DNA from: Spirochaetaceae bacterium
GTDB lineage: Bacteria; Spirochaetota; Spirochaetia; Treponematales; Breznakiellaceae
Reading direction: 5' to 3'
NCBI GenBank assembly: GCA_031278215.1
Contig: JAITKV010000037.1
Location: 1-59,473 of the forward strand
DNA: 59,473 bases
Part shown: positions 41,650-50,306 of the stretch, piece after piece
How the letters are laid out: each line of letters starts with the position of its first letter
Position numbering within the stretch: the first letter of the stretch is position 1
The notes under the pieces: generated by a model
What the model saw: the letters and a program-made list of their open reading frames with translations, nothing else
The model's database searches: none
What the model was told of the DNA's origin: nothing
Made by a program: the position numbers and the translations under genes

Positions 41650-42431
41650 ATATCCTCCCCCCGGTTCATTTTTTTGCGGATCTCCTTCCAGCCGGGCATT
41701 AGCGCGTTCATGTAATCGTAAAAGATCCGGTTGTGGAACCGGGTTATAAAATGGATCATTTCGTGAAGGACCACATAGTCCAGGCATGCCGGATCTTTTG
41801 CCGCGAGTTCCGTGTTAAGCCGTATGTTCCTGCGGGCGGGGTTGCAGCTTCCCCAGTGGGTTTTCATTTTTTGGAGGTAGATTTTCTCCACCGTGAAATT
41901 TTTTTTGCCCCCCGCCGCTTTTAGGGACTTTCCCCATTTGGCGGCGAGAGCCGGGGCCGCCTTGGCCACAAGGGCCTTCCGCCATCGGTCCAGCAGGGCC
42001 TGTTTTTGCGCCGCCGTGCTGCCGGGCCGCAGGTACATTTCCAGTATCCGAAAATCCTCTCCGGCGGCCACCGCTATTTTGGGGTTTCCCCGGCGCTCGA
42101 TTACTTTGAGGGCGTGGGGAATTCCCCACACATAGTGAATTTCGCCGCCGGTAAAGCGGTTTTGCGCCAGGGGCTTTTTCCGCGCCCTTTCCCGGCAGCG
42201 GGCAAGGTGTTTCTCCAGCCAGGGAAATTTTGAATCGATGAACGCGCCGAGAGATTCGCTGGTGGCGCTTTGGGGCGCGGTAACGCGGACCCTGCAGTCG
42301 GGGTAAACGGTTATCCGCAAAACCCTTACGGCCCTTCGGTTTATCTCCATGGGGATTCCCCGGATGGTAACAAGCCTTGTCCGGGCGCCTGGGTTTGAAG
42401 AAATTTGTCCGGGGGCCTGGTTTTTTGCCAT
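41631..42431 (-). CDS. YgjP-like metallopeptidase-domain protein (DUF45)
   Basis: A 266-residue protein of the YgjP/DUF45 family, zincin-like proteins related to SprT/WLM. The metal site is HEMIH in DYVVLHEMIHFITRFHNRIFYDYM, with the conserved KTHWGSCNPARRNIRLNTEL segment before it. Substrate unknown. A TATACT -10 box (42441-42446) ends 9 bases before the chosen ATG (42431) and directly abuts an earlier in-frame ATG (42440); no ribosome binding site exists, so the mRNA is probably leaderless. Divergent from aspS, with only 38 bases between the two starts. Confidence 0.88.
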   Translation of the reverse strand: MAKNQAPGQISSNPGARTRLVTIRGIPMEINRRAVRVLRITVYPDCRVRVTAPQSATSESLGAFIDSKFPWLEKHLARCRERARKKPLAQNRFTGGEIHYVWGIPHALKVIERRGNPKIAVAAGEDFRILEMYLRPGSTAAQKQALLDRWRKALVAKAAPALAAKWGKSLKAAGGKKNFTVEKIYLQKMKTHWGSCNPARRNIRLNTELAAKDPACLDYVVLHEMIHFITRFHNRIFYDYMNALMPGWKEIRKKMNRGEDICPEKK

Positions 42432-42440
42432 TGTGGACAT

Positions 42441-42463
42441 AGTATACCACGGCGGGCTATGAT
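42441..42463. promoter_or_regulatory. Back-to-back -10 boxes of ygjP-like gene and aspS
   Basis: Minus strand TATACT at 42441-42446 and plus strand TATGAT at 42458-42463 lie 11 bases apart. The aspS ATG is 6 bases after its -10 box. The -35 regions are poor on both sides and must overlap the opposite promoter and genes. Confidence 0.5.
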
Positions 42464-42469
42464 AGTTCT

Positions 42470-44350
42470 ATGGAACAGTACAAACGGACCGCCACCTGCG
42501 GGGAGCTCCGCGGGACCGATGCGGGCAGGACCGTTATCCTGAACGGCTGGGTAAACCGCCGGCGGGATCACGGGGGGATTATTTTTATCAACCTTAGAGA
42601 CCACTACGGAATTACCCAGACCGTGATCGACCAGGACGCGCCGGCGGAACTTATCGCATCGGCGGAAGAACTGCGCAATGAATACTGCATCGCCGTGGAG
42701 GGCCTTGTCCGCCTCCGGCCGGATACCATGGTTAACCCCGGTATGGATACGGGGGAAGTCGAAGTGGCGGTACGGAAACTGGTAATTCTTAACCCCTGCG
42801 ACGTGCTTCCTTTCCAAATCGACGAGGAAACCAAGGCCCACGAAGACCTGCGCCTTAGGTACCGCTACCTGGACCTCCGTTCAGCCGGCATGCAGAAGCG
42901 GCTTCGGCTGCGCAGCGATGTGGCCTTTGCCGTCCGGGAATGGATGACGGCCCGGGGCTTTTACGAGATTGAAACCCCCACGTTTATCCGTTCCACCCCC
43001 GAAGGCGCCCGGGATTACCTGGTGCCGTCCCGCCTCTACCCCGGCAAATTTTACGCGCTGCCCCAGTCGCCGCAGCTTTACAAGCAGCTGCTTATGGCGT
43101 CGGGCTTCGACAGGTACTTCCAGATTGCCCGGTGCTACCGGGACGAAGACGCCCGGGGAGACAGGCAGCCGGAGTTTACCCAGATCGACATCGAGATGAG
43201 TTTTGTGGGCAGGGATGATGTGCTTTCCATGACCGAGGGCCTTATGGGCCATGTGTTCAAAAAAACATTGGGGCTGGAACTTCCCCAGCGGTTCAGGCGG
43301 CTGACCTACGATGAGGCGATGGAAACCTACGGCGCCGACAAGCCCGACCTGCGCTTTGATTTGCCCCTTAAAGACTTTGCCCCCTATGTGGAGGCCGGAA
43401 ATTTCCGGGCCTTTAAGGACGCCCTTGCCTTAGGCGGGGCGGTGAAGGCCCTGGTTGTCCCCGGCGGGGCGGATTATTCCCGCAAACAAATCGAAGAGCT
43501 GGAAGCCCATGCGAAGATATACAAGGCCCGGGGCCTTGCCTGGATGAAGGTTGCCGGCGCCCCTCCGGCCTTGGAAGGCGGGGTTTCAAAATTCTTTGTG
43601 AACGGGAACGGCGGCGCCGCCGGCGGCGCTTCCGCGGCCGGTGGTACTTCCGCCGCCGGCGGTACTTCCGCCGCCGGCCCGGCGGCGATTGTGGAGGGCC
43701 TTGGCGCCAAGCCGGGGGATCTTATCCTTATCGCGGCCGATGAAAAACGCAAAATCGCCAACACCGCCCTGGGCGCGGTACGGTCCAAGCTGGGAAAGGA
43801 CCTGGGCCTTACCGCCGGGCCGGAAGGAACGGGGCGGTTTGAGTTTGTGTGGATAGTGGACTTTCCCTTGTTTGAATACAACGAAGAGGAGCAGCGCTGG
43901 GAGGCGGCCCACCACATGTTTTCGTATCCCCAGGAACAGTACCACGCCTCGATGGAACGGGACCCCGGATCGGTCAAGGGCGACCTGTACGACCTGGTCC
44001 TGAACGGCTGCGAACTGGCGTCCGGATCGATCAGGATCCACGACCCGGCGCTCCAAAAGCGGGTCTTTTCCATTGTGGGTATAGACGAAAAGGAAGCGGA
44101 AGCGAAATTCGGTTTTCTTACCGGCGCCTTCAAGTACGGAGCGCCCCCCCACGGCGGTATCGCGCCGGGGCTGGACCGGCTGGTGATGCTTATGTCGGGA
44201 AAAACATCGATTAAAGAAGTGATCGCCTTCCCAAAAAATTCTTTTGCGGTAAGCCCCATGGACGACTGCCCCGGCGAGGTGGAGCAAAAACAACTGGACG
44301 AACTTCACCTGGCGGTGCTGCGGCCCAAAGAGGAACAGCCGGAAGAATAA
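42470..44350 (+). CDS. aspS: Aspartyl-tRNA synthetase
   Basis: A 626-residue bacterial-type AspRS: anticodon OB domain (1-110, LNGWVNRRRDHGGIIFINLRD), class II core with motif 1 and motif 2 (RCYRDEDARGDRQPEFTQID), GAD insert domain (about 290-440), motif 3 GAPPHGGIAPGLDRLVML. It is about 35 residues longer than E. coli AspRS because of an 18-bp tandem repeat (43622-43675) that adds a GGTSAAGGTSAAG linker in the GAD domain. The stop codon lies inside a 17-bp tandem duplication. Probably leaderless (TATGAT, 6 bases, ATG). Confidence 0.95.
   Translation: MEQYKRTATCGELRGTDAGRTVILNGWVNRRRDHGGIIFINLRDHYGITQTVIDQDAPAELIASAEELRNEYCIAVEGLVRLRPDTMVNPGMDTGEVEVAVRKLVILNPCDVLPFQIDEETKAHEDLRLRYRYLDLRSAGMQKRLRLRSDVAFAVREWMTARGFYEIETPTFIRSTPEGARDYLVPSRLYPGKFYALPQSPQLYKQLLMASGFDRYFQIARCYRDEDARGDRQPEFTQIDIEMSFVGRDDVLSMTEGLMGHVFKKTLGLELPQRFRRLTYDEAMETYGADKPDLRFDLPLKDFAPYVEAGNFRAFKDALALGGAVKALVVPGGADYSRKQIEELEAHAKIYKARGLAWMKVAGAPPALEGGVSKFFVNGNGGAAGGASAAGGTSAAGGTSAAGPAAIVEGLGAKPGDLILIAADEKRKIANTALGAVRSKLGKDLGLTAGPEGTGRFEFVWIVDFPLFEYNEEEQRWEAAHHMFSYPQEQYHASMERDPGSVKGDLYDLVLNGCELASGSIRIHDPALQKRVFSIVGIDEKEAEAKFGFLTGAFKYGAPPHGGIAPGLDRLVMLMSGKTSIKEVIAFPKNSFAVSPMDDCPGEVEQKQLDELHLAVLRPKEEQPEE
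43622..43675. repeat. 18-bp tandem repeat inside aspS
   Basis: Three units of about GGCGGTACTTCCGCCGCC in frame, encoding GGxSAA repeats inside the GAD domain of AspRS. Confidence 0.85.
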
Positions 44351-44378
44351 GCGGCGCTAATGAATAAGCGGCGCTAAT
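44345..44378. repeat. 17-bp tandem duplication across the aspS stop codon
   Basis: GAATAAGCGGCGCTAAT occurs twice in direct succession (44345-44361 and 44362-44378), perfectly. The first copy contains the TAA stop codon of aspS. Confidence 0.9.
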
Positions 44379-44394
44379 ATTGTAGAATTCACGT

Positions 44395-45048
44395 ATGATA
44401 GAATGGATCGACCTTATCTGGACCTTTATAAAAATCGGCGTATCTACCTTTGGGGGCGGGTATGCGATGGTGCCGGTCCTTGAACGGGAACTAATCAAAA
44501 AAAAGGGCTGGATCACCATGACCGAGGTGATGGATTACTATACCATCGCCCAGGTAACCCCCGGCATTATCGCGGTAAACATTTCCACCTTCGTGGGCTA
44601 TAAGCGCCTGGGGATGCCGGGGGGTATTGCCGCCACCGCCGCTTTCATGCTGCCCGGCGTCTTTTTTATGACGGCGGTTTCGCTCTTTGTCAGCCGCTTT
44701 GCCGAATACGCGGTGGTTCAGCACGCCTTTGCGGGGATCCGGATTGCCGTGGGCGCGCTGATCCTCGACACGATACGGAAACTTTTTCTGGAATTGTTTA
44801 AAAAAGAAAAAGCCCCCGGCGGGTCCGCCTATAGGCGGCATGCACTTACCGTCTGCATCTTGGCTGCGGCGTTTTTCGTTTCTGTACTGCTAAGTCCGTC
44901 GCCGGTGTGGATTGTGGCCGGCGCGGCCCTGGCGGGGTTTTTGTTTTTCCGGACCGGAAGCAAACCCGCTACAGCGGACGCTGCAGCGGACGCTGCAACG
45001 GACGCTGCAACGGACGCCGAGGCGGATCGGGGCGGGGGGAACTTGTGA
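44395..45048 (+). CDS. Chromate-transporter family protein, first half
   Basis: A 217-residue inner-membrane protein of the CHR family (short, single-domain type). FIKIGVSTFGGGYAMVPVLERELI and YTIAQVTPGIIAVNISTFVGYKRLG are the CHR signatures (FGGP-like and AQxxPGP-like positions). A C-terminal low-complexity tail ATADAAADAATDAATDAEADRGG is encoded by a 12-bp tandem repeat. TAGAAT lies 6 bases before the ATG. It overlaps the next gene (GTGA); the pair probably forms one transporter, whose substrate may or may not be chromate. Confidence 0.88.
   Translation: MIEWIDLIWTFIKIGVSTFGGGYAMVPVLERELIKKKGWITMTEVMDYYTIAQVTPGIIAVNISTFVGYKRLGMPGGIAATAAFMLPGVFFMTAVSLFVSRFAEYAVVQHAFAGIRIAVGALILDTIRKLFLELFKKEKAPGGSAYRRHALTVCILAAAFFVSVLLSPSPVWIVAGAALAGFLFFRTGSKPATADAAADAATDAATDAEADRGGGNL
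44973..45020. repeat. 12-bp tandem repeat at the end of the first chrA-like gene
   Basis: Four units of about AGCGGACGCTGC, encoding ADAA/TDAA repeats. Base changes between units mirror those seen in the repeat upstream of the HmuY-like gene, but the unit is different. Confidence 0.8.
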
Positions 45049-45596
45049 ACCTTTTTGTTCTGTACATGGAATTTGTAAAGATCGGCCTTTTTAGCATCGG
45101 CGGCGGGCTTGCCACGCTGCCCTTCCTTTTCGATCTGGCCGCCCGTTACGATTGGCTTAGCCCGGAAAGACTGGGGGATTTTCTTGCCATAGCCCAGTCC
45201 GCGCCCGGGGCCGGGGGGGTGAACATGGCCGTCCAGGCGGGTTTTGCCGCCGCCGGCGTCCCCGGCGCCTTTATTGCCCCCCTGGGCCTGGTAAGCGCCC
45301 CGGTTGTGGTGATCATCGTCGTGGCCCGGATGCTCGACTACTTTAAAAAAAACCGGATCCTGGGGGCGGTTTTTTCCGGCCTGCGCCCTGCGGCGGTGGG
45401 GCTTATCAGCGCCGCCGCTTTCGAGGTGTGGAAATTGTCGCTGTACGACGGAACCGCGTTGGTCTGGTATAAAATGCTGCGCCCCAGGGAAGCGGTGTTT
45501 TTTACCGTACTTTTTGTGCTGATTTGGAAATTCAAAAAACACCCCGTGGTGTACATTGCCGCGGCGGGGATTGCCGGAATTGTTTTTAAATTTTAA
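45045..45596 (+). CDS. Chromate-transporter family protein, second half
   Basis: A 183-residue CHR-family membrane protein: FVKIGLFSIGGGLATLPFLFDLA and LAIAQSAPGAGGVNMAVQAG carry the same signatures as the first half. GTG start at 45045 overlaps the previous stop codon (GTGA), with GGGGGG upstream, so translation is coupled. Split two-gene CHR systems are known to work as heterodimers. Confidence 0.88.
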   Translation: MNLFVLYMEFVKIGLFSIGGGLATLPFLFDLAARYDWLSPERLGDFLAIAQSAPGAGGVNMAVQAGFAAAGVPGAFIAPLGLVSAPVVVIIVVARMLDYFKKNRILGAVFSGLRPAAVGLISAAAFEVWKLSLYDGTALVWYKMLRPREAVFFTVLFVLIWKFKKHPVVYIAAAGIAGIVFKF

Positions 45597-45646
45597 GATG
45601 TACTTAAATATGCAAAGAATAAAGAACTTTGCCACGAATAGATAGG

Positions 45647-45668
45647 TATACTTTTAAGCTGGTATACT
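45647..45668 (+). promoter_or_regulatory. Two TATACT boxes before the citramalate synthase-like gene
   Basis: TATACT at 45647-45652 and 45663-45668, both within the repeated GGTATACTT, 16 bases apart. The second would start transcription near 45675. -35 boxes are not recognisable. Confidence 0.4.
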
Positions 45669-45687
45669 TGAACAAGGAACGTAACAG

Positions 45688-47349
45688 GTGGACGGTGAAG
45701 CAGATACCAGCGGATCTTTGGCATCCCGGGAAAATCGGATCGAATTACTGGACACAACCCTGCGGGACGGCGCCCAGGGAGAGGGAATAAATTTTTCCCT
45801 CCAGGATAAATTTGCCGTTATACAGGCCCTGGACGAACTGGGAATTCCCTGGATCGAGGCGGGGAGCCCCGGCAGCAATCCCAAAGACGCCGAGTTATTC
45901 CGGACGGCCCGGGAACTTTCGCTAAAAAACGCGGCCCTTTGTTCCTTTGGGCCTACCCGCAGACCGGATACCGCGCCCGAAAAGGATCCCCAGCTTCAAA
46001 GCCTTTTGAACGCGGAAACCGGGGCGCTTACGATCTTTGGCAAAAGCTGGGATTTCCATGCCCGGGAAGTGCTGCGGGTAAACCTTGAAGAAAACCTCGC
46101 CATGATTTCCGAAACTATTGCATGGCTTAAGGCCCAGGGCCGGACCGTGTTCTTTGATGCGGAACATTTTTTTGACGGCTGGCAAGAAAATTCCGCCTAT
46201 GCGCTTGCCACGATCCGGGCGGCGCTGACCGCGGGGGCGGATCGGGTGGTTCTTTGCGACACCAACGGCGGCGCCTTCCCCGCAGATATTGCCGCCGCCG
46301 TGGCCGCGGCGGGGCAGGTTTTAAGGGAGGGCTCTTTTTCCGGCGCCCGCGGGAAGCCCTTGCTGGGAATTCACGCCCATAACGACGCGGGGCTTGCCGT
46401 CGCCAACGCCCTGGCGGCGGTGGGGGCGGGCTGCCGCCATGTACAGGGCACCCTGGTGGGCTTTGGGGAACGCTGCGGAAACACCTGCCTGGCGGCGCTT
46501 ATTCCCAGTCTGGAACTTAAGCTTGGATATACATGCCTGCCCGCCGGAAAACTTGCGCATATCTCGGAAATCACCCGCCGGATCGCCGAAACCGCTAATG
46601 TGCCGATACCGGCGGCTATGCCCTATGTGGGCGCCTCTGCGTTTTCCCACAAGGGGGGAATGCATTCCGACGGGATCCTTAAGACGGCAAAATCTTTCGA
46701 GCATATCGACCCCGGCGCGGTAGGAAACGAACGGCATCTATTGATGAGCGAGGTGGGGGGGCGTTCGGCCATAGCAGAGCGGGCCAAGAAGATCGAAGCT
46801 TCGATTACCCGGGAACATCCGGCGGTAAGAGCGCTGGCGGAAAAATTAAAAACCCTGGAGGCCGAAGGCTGGGCCTTTGAAGGGGCCGGCGCCAGCTTTG
46901 AACTGCTTGTCCGGCGGGAACTGGGCCGTTACAAGCCGCTTTTTAATATCCTTGCCTACAGGGTGATGAGCGAACATCCCACCGGCGAATCCGTCGCCTG
47001 TTCCCAGGCCTGGGCAAAGGTGTGGGTAGACGGCCAGGACGAAATTGCCGCCGCCGAAGGGGACGGCCCTGTGAACGCCCTGGATGGGGCGCTCCGCAGG
47101 GCCCTGGTCCGCTTCTATCCGGAGCTGGAGCAGGTCCGCCTTACGGACTACAAGGTCCGGGTTATAGACGGCATGGCGGCCACCGCCGCCAAGGTCCGGG
47201 TTCTTATTGAATCCACCGACGGCCCCAATGTCTGGACCACCGTGGGGGTTTCCGCGGACATCATCGACGCCAGCCGGGCCGCCCTGGTGGATTCCATTGA
47301 ATACAAACTCATTGGAGACATTGAACGAAAATTTAAGGCTTATCTGTAA
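45688..47349 (+). CDS. cimA: Citramalate synthase-like enzyme (LeuA family)
   Basis: A 553-residue DRE-TIM metallolyase. LLDTTLRDGAQGEGINFSLQDK, the catalytic/metal motif GIHAHNDAGLAVANALAAVGAG, and GFGERCGNTCLAALIP point to the CimA/'LeuA2' branch that condenses pyruvate and acetyl-CoA to citramalate for isoleucine, rather than true isopropylmalate synthase. The C-terminal regulatory domain (about 390-553, DYKVRVIDGMAATAAKVRVLIES) is intact. GTG start with AAGGAA upstream. Monocistronic; it meets potD tail to tail with a 2-base gap and no terminator. Confidence 0.85.
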   Translation: MDGEADTSGSLASRENRIELLDTTLRDGAQGEGINFSLQDKFAVIQALDELGIPWIEAGSPGSNPKDAELFRTARELSLKNAALCSFGPTRRPDTAPEKDPQLQSLLNAETGALTIFGKSWDFHAREVLRVNLEENLAMISETIAWLKAQGRTVFFDAEHFFDGWQENSAYALATIRAALTAGADRVVLCDTNGGAFPADIAAAVAAAGQVLREGSFSGARGKPLLGIHAHNDAGLAVANALAAVGAGCRHVQGTLVGFGERCGNTCLAALIPSLELKLGYTCLPAGKLAHISEITRRIAETANVPIPAAMPYVGASAFSHKGGMHSDGILKTAKSFEHIDPGAVGNERHLLMSEVGGRSAIAERAKKIEASITREHPAVRALAEKLKTLEAEGWAFEGAGASFELLVRRELGRYKPLFNILAYRVMSEHPTGESVACSQAWAKVWVDGQDEIAAAEGDGPVNALDGALRRALVRFYPELEQVRLTDYKVRVIDGMAATAAKVRVLIESTDGPNVWTTVGVSADIIDASRAALVDSIEYKLIGDIERKFKAYL

Positions 47350-47351
47350 AA

Positions 47352-48386
47352 CTAGTAGCCCATCTTAATCGTTTCCCAGGCCGCGGTGTACATTTCCAGG
47401 GCGTCTCCCAGGTCGTCCTTAAGCTCCGTATTGGCTATATCCTCTGCGGAATACAAGGCCGCTTCTTTCTTAAAAGCGCCGGCGGCGGAATTGGCGGTGG
47501 CAGGAAAACCAAAGGCGTCGGTAAATTCCGCATAGATAGCGGGCCGGTGGATAAAGTCAATAAATTTGTGGGCCAGGTCGATGTTCTTGGCCCCCTTAAG
47601 TATGCACAGACTGTCCACGTACGCGGGGCCCCCGCTGGGGGGAATAAAAAATACGGTGTTTTTTAGAAGGTCCTCGTCCCCGGCAATTTCTTCGTAGACC
47701 ACCTCCGGATAGCCCTGGACCGCCCAGAAGTCTCCGTTGGCGTAGCCCTTGCCAAAGGCCTCGGAATCAAATTTAACCAGGTTGGGCCGCCAAAAATTAT
47801 TTACCAAATCCCGGGCCTGTTGTAATTCTTCGGGGTCCTTGGTGTTTACCGAATATCCCAAAGAAACAAGGGCGTCCCCTAAAACTTCCCGCATATCATC
47901 TAACATGGTCATGCGGCCCCGTAAATCGGTTCGGGCAAAAATAGACCAGCTTTTTTCAAAGTTAGGAATCTTTTCGGTATTGACCACAATTCCTGCGGCC
48001 CCCCAGTAGTAGGGAACCGAATATTCCATGGCAGGATCGTAGGTAGCCTTCTGGAGTACCAGGGGATCCACATTACCCAGATTAGAAAGTTTGGACTTGT
48101 CGATCCGTTCCAGCATACCCTGGCTTATCATAATCGAAACGTAATCCCCGGAGGGGAAAATTATATCATACCCCGAGCCTCCCGCTTGAAGCTTGGTGTA
48201 CATTTCTTCGTTGGATGCAAATTCATCGTAGACCACTTTTACGCCATACTCTTTTTCAAACTTTTCGATCACCGAAACCGGAGTATAGTAGGTCCAATTG
48301 TAAATGTACAGCTTGTCGCCCGAGCAGCCGCCCAGATTTACAGCACCCAGGATGGCGGCTGCCGCCAATACAGGTATTTTCTTCAT
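47352..48386 (-). CDS. potD: Spermidine/putrescine-binding lipoprotein
   Basis: A 344-residue periplasmic binding protein: lipobox NLGGC (Cys21), LYIYNWTYYTPVSVIEKFEKEYGVKVVYDEFASNEEMYTKL is the PotD/PotF hallmark, followed by YDIIFPSGDYV and a polyamine pocket region around SVPYYWGAAGIVVN. It starts after AAGGAGG. Last gene of potABCD, 145 bases after potC, so it may have extra control for its higher dose. Confidence 0.93.
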   Translation of the reverse strand: MKKIPVLAAAAILGAVNLGGCSGDKLYIYNWTYYTPVSVIEKFEKEYGVKVVYDEFASNEEMYTKLQAGGSGYDIIFPSGDYVSIMISQGMLERIDKSKLSNLGNVDPLVLQKATYDPAMEYSVPYYWGAAGIVVNTEKIPNFEKSWSIFARTDLRGRMTMLDDMREVLGDALVSLGYSVNTKDPEELQQARDLVNNFWRPNLVKFDSEAFGKGYANGDFWAVQGYPEVVYEEIAGDEDLLKNTVFFIPPSGGPAYVDSLCILKGAKNIDLAHKFIDFIHRPAIYAEFTDAFGFPATANSAAGAFKKEAALYSAEDIANTELKDDLGDALEMYTAAWETIKMGY

Positions 48387-48480
48387 TTGTTTCCTCCTTA
48401 ATGTTGAACGGATATTCAACACCACCTTTAATTAAGGCAGGGCCAAGCCCCGCCGAATCGCACTCGAATCCGGTATCCGG

Positions 48481-48530
48481 GCCGCGCAGGCCGGCAACTG
48501 CCGCAGCCGCGCAGGCCGGCAACTGCCGCT
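48481..48530. repeat. 25-bp tandem duplication next to potC
   Basis: Two adjacent copies of a 25-bp unit beginning GCCGCGCAGGCC and ending AACTGCCGC(A/T); 24 of 25 positions agree. It ends one base before the potC stop codon. Confidence 0.9.
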
Positions 48531-48531
48531 T

Positions 48532-49398
48532 TTATTTTGCGGCGATATACTTAAGAAAGTTTCGCAGCAAAAAGGTTAATGCCACCGTTCCCAGGATCAT
48601 CACCACCGAAAGGGCGTTAATTACCGGGGAGACGCCGAAGCGGATTGCCGAATAAATATAAATCGGCAGGGTAGAAGAACCGGGACCGGTAACAAAATAG
48701 GTAATTACAAAATCTTCCAAAGAAATAGTTACGGCGGTTAAAAAGCCGGAAACAATACCGGGCATGCAGACCGGAACCGTAACCTTAATTAGGGTTTGAA
48801 ATTCACTGGCCCCCAGATCGTAGGCGGCCTCGATAATCGAAAAGTCAAATTCGTCCAGCCGGGCCATGACCATAAGAAACACAAAGGGCAGGTTAAAACT
48901 AATATGGGCAATCAGGATCGTCCCCAATCCCAACTGCATTTTAACCCCCGTAAAAAAAACCGAAAGGGAAACCCCGATAATAATTTCGGGGAGTATCATG
49001 GGAAGAAAAGAGATAGTCTGGATATAGCTGCGAAGCTTAAAGCGGTACCAGTTGACCCCTATGGCGCCCAGGGTGCCGATTATGGTGGCGCTGGCCGCGG
49101 AACCAAGGGCAATAAAAATGCTGTGCCAAAAAGCATTCCACAGTCCCCGGGAATGAAAAAAAAGCTGCTCGTACCAAACCAGAGAAAAACCGGTCCAGTT
49201 CATTCCCTTGGATGAATTAAAAGAATAAAGAATAAGCACAAACAGGGGAAGAAAAAGAAAGACAATGGTGGCTGTGAATATGGTCTGGGAAAAAGAAAAA
49301 CTCTGGCGGTAGGCCCGGCGGGCATGGCGGGCCGCTTCCCCCGCGGGAGGGGGTTTAAGGGGGGTGATCATATTGCGGACTATGTTCTTAAAGTTCAT
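48532..49398 (-). CDS. potC: Spermidine/putrescine ABC permease PotC
   Basis: A 288-residue inner-membrane permease with six helices and the EAA loop EAAYDLGASEFQTLIKVTVPVCMPGIVSGF. YSFNSSKGMNWTGFSLVWYEQLF near residue 60 is typical for PotC. It overlaps potB by 4 bases (ATGA). Confidence 0.92.
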   Translation of the reverse strand: MNFKNIVRNMITPLKPPPAGEAARHARRAYRQSFSFSQTIFTATIVFLFLPLFVLILYSFNSSKGMNWTGFSLVWYEQLFFHSRGLWNAFWHSIFIALGSAASATIIGTLGAIGVNWYRFKLRSYIQTISFLPMILPEIIIGVSLSVFFTGVKMQLGLGTILIAHISFNLPFVFLMVMARLDEFDFSIIEAAYDLGASEFQTLIKVTVPVCMPGIVSGFLTAVTISLEDFVITYFVTGPGSSTLPIYIYSAIRFGVSPVINALSVVMILGTVALTFLLRNFLKYIAAK

Positions 49399-50306
49399 AT
49401 TCTTCTTGCCGCCTCCGCCTCCGGTATGCCCGCTTCTCCAATGCCGGGAATATCATTTTTGCTCCGGGCTTCCCGTTTCTGCAGGGCCATCATAATGATC
49501 ACCCCCGCGGTGGTAATCACCGTCAGCACCAAAGAGATAGCCGAAGACAAAGGCCAGTTCCGGGCCTTGGTAAGCTGATCGGCAATAACATTTCCCAGCA
49601 TGTACGAATCTTTGCCGCCCACCAGCAGGGGAATTGCATAGGCCCCAAAGATGGGAATAAAGGTAAAAAGCACCGCCGTATAGAGGCCGCTTTTAATATT
49701 GGGAAGCAGCACCCGGGTAATGGCCCCCAGCTTAGTGGCCCCCAGGTCCCGGGCGGCCTCCAGCAGGGAAAAGTCGAATTTATCAATGGTAGAGAAAAGG
49801 GGCAGGATAGCATAGGGCAGGTACATATACACCAATACCAGAACCACCGTTTTTTGATTGTACAGAAAAGGGATATACTCCTTAATTAAGCCAAGTTTTT
49901 GTAACAGCTCGTTAAGAAAACCGGTGCTTCCCAGGATGTTCATCCATGCAAATACCCGGATAAGAAAATTGGTCCAAAAGGGGATAATGATTAAAAGAAG
50001 CAGAACGGTTTGGTATTTACTGCGAGCCATATAGTACCCGCAGGGCAGGGCGATAAGGATCGTAATCAAGGTTGCCGCGGCGGCAATAATAATGGTCCTA
50101 AGGGTAATGATGACAAAGTTAGGATTAACCAAACTCCGGTAGGCGGCCAGTGAAAATTCCGCCGTTACCCCGCCGTAAATTCCCTTTTTAAGGAAACTGT
50201 AGGCCACAATGATGATAAGGGGGGTAAGAAAAAAGAGCGTAAACCAGGCCGCCATGGGCAAAGAGTACAGAAGGCCGTAATTTCGCTTTGAAAGCCGGGT
50301 ATTCAC
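49395..50306 (-). CDS. potB: Spermidine/putrescine ABC permease PotB
   Basis: A 303-residue permease with six helices and the EAA loop EAARDLGATKLGAITRVLLPNIKSGLYTA; FLIRVFAWMNILGSTGFLN is a PotB-type segment. A C-terminal extension RSKNDIPGIGEAGIPEAEAARR is soluble. It overlaps potA by 4 bases and potC by 4. Confidence 0.92.
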   Translation of the reverse strand: MNTRLSKRNYGLLYSLPMAAWFTLFFLTPLIIIVAYSFLKKGIYGGVTAEFSLAAYRSLVNPNFVIITLRTIIIAAAATLITILIALPCGYYMARSKYQTVLLLLIIIPFWTNFLIRVFAWMNILGSTGFLNELLQKLGLIKEYIPFLYNQKTVVLVLVYMYLPYAILPLFSTIDKFDFSLLEAARDLGATKLGAITRVLLPNIKSGLYTAVLFTFIPIFGAYAIPLLVGGKDSYMLGNVIADQLTKARNWPLSSAISLVLTVITTAGVIIMMALQKREARSKNDIPGIGEAGIPEAEAARRI

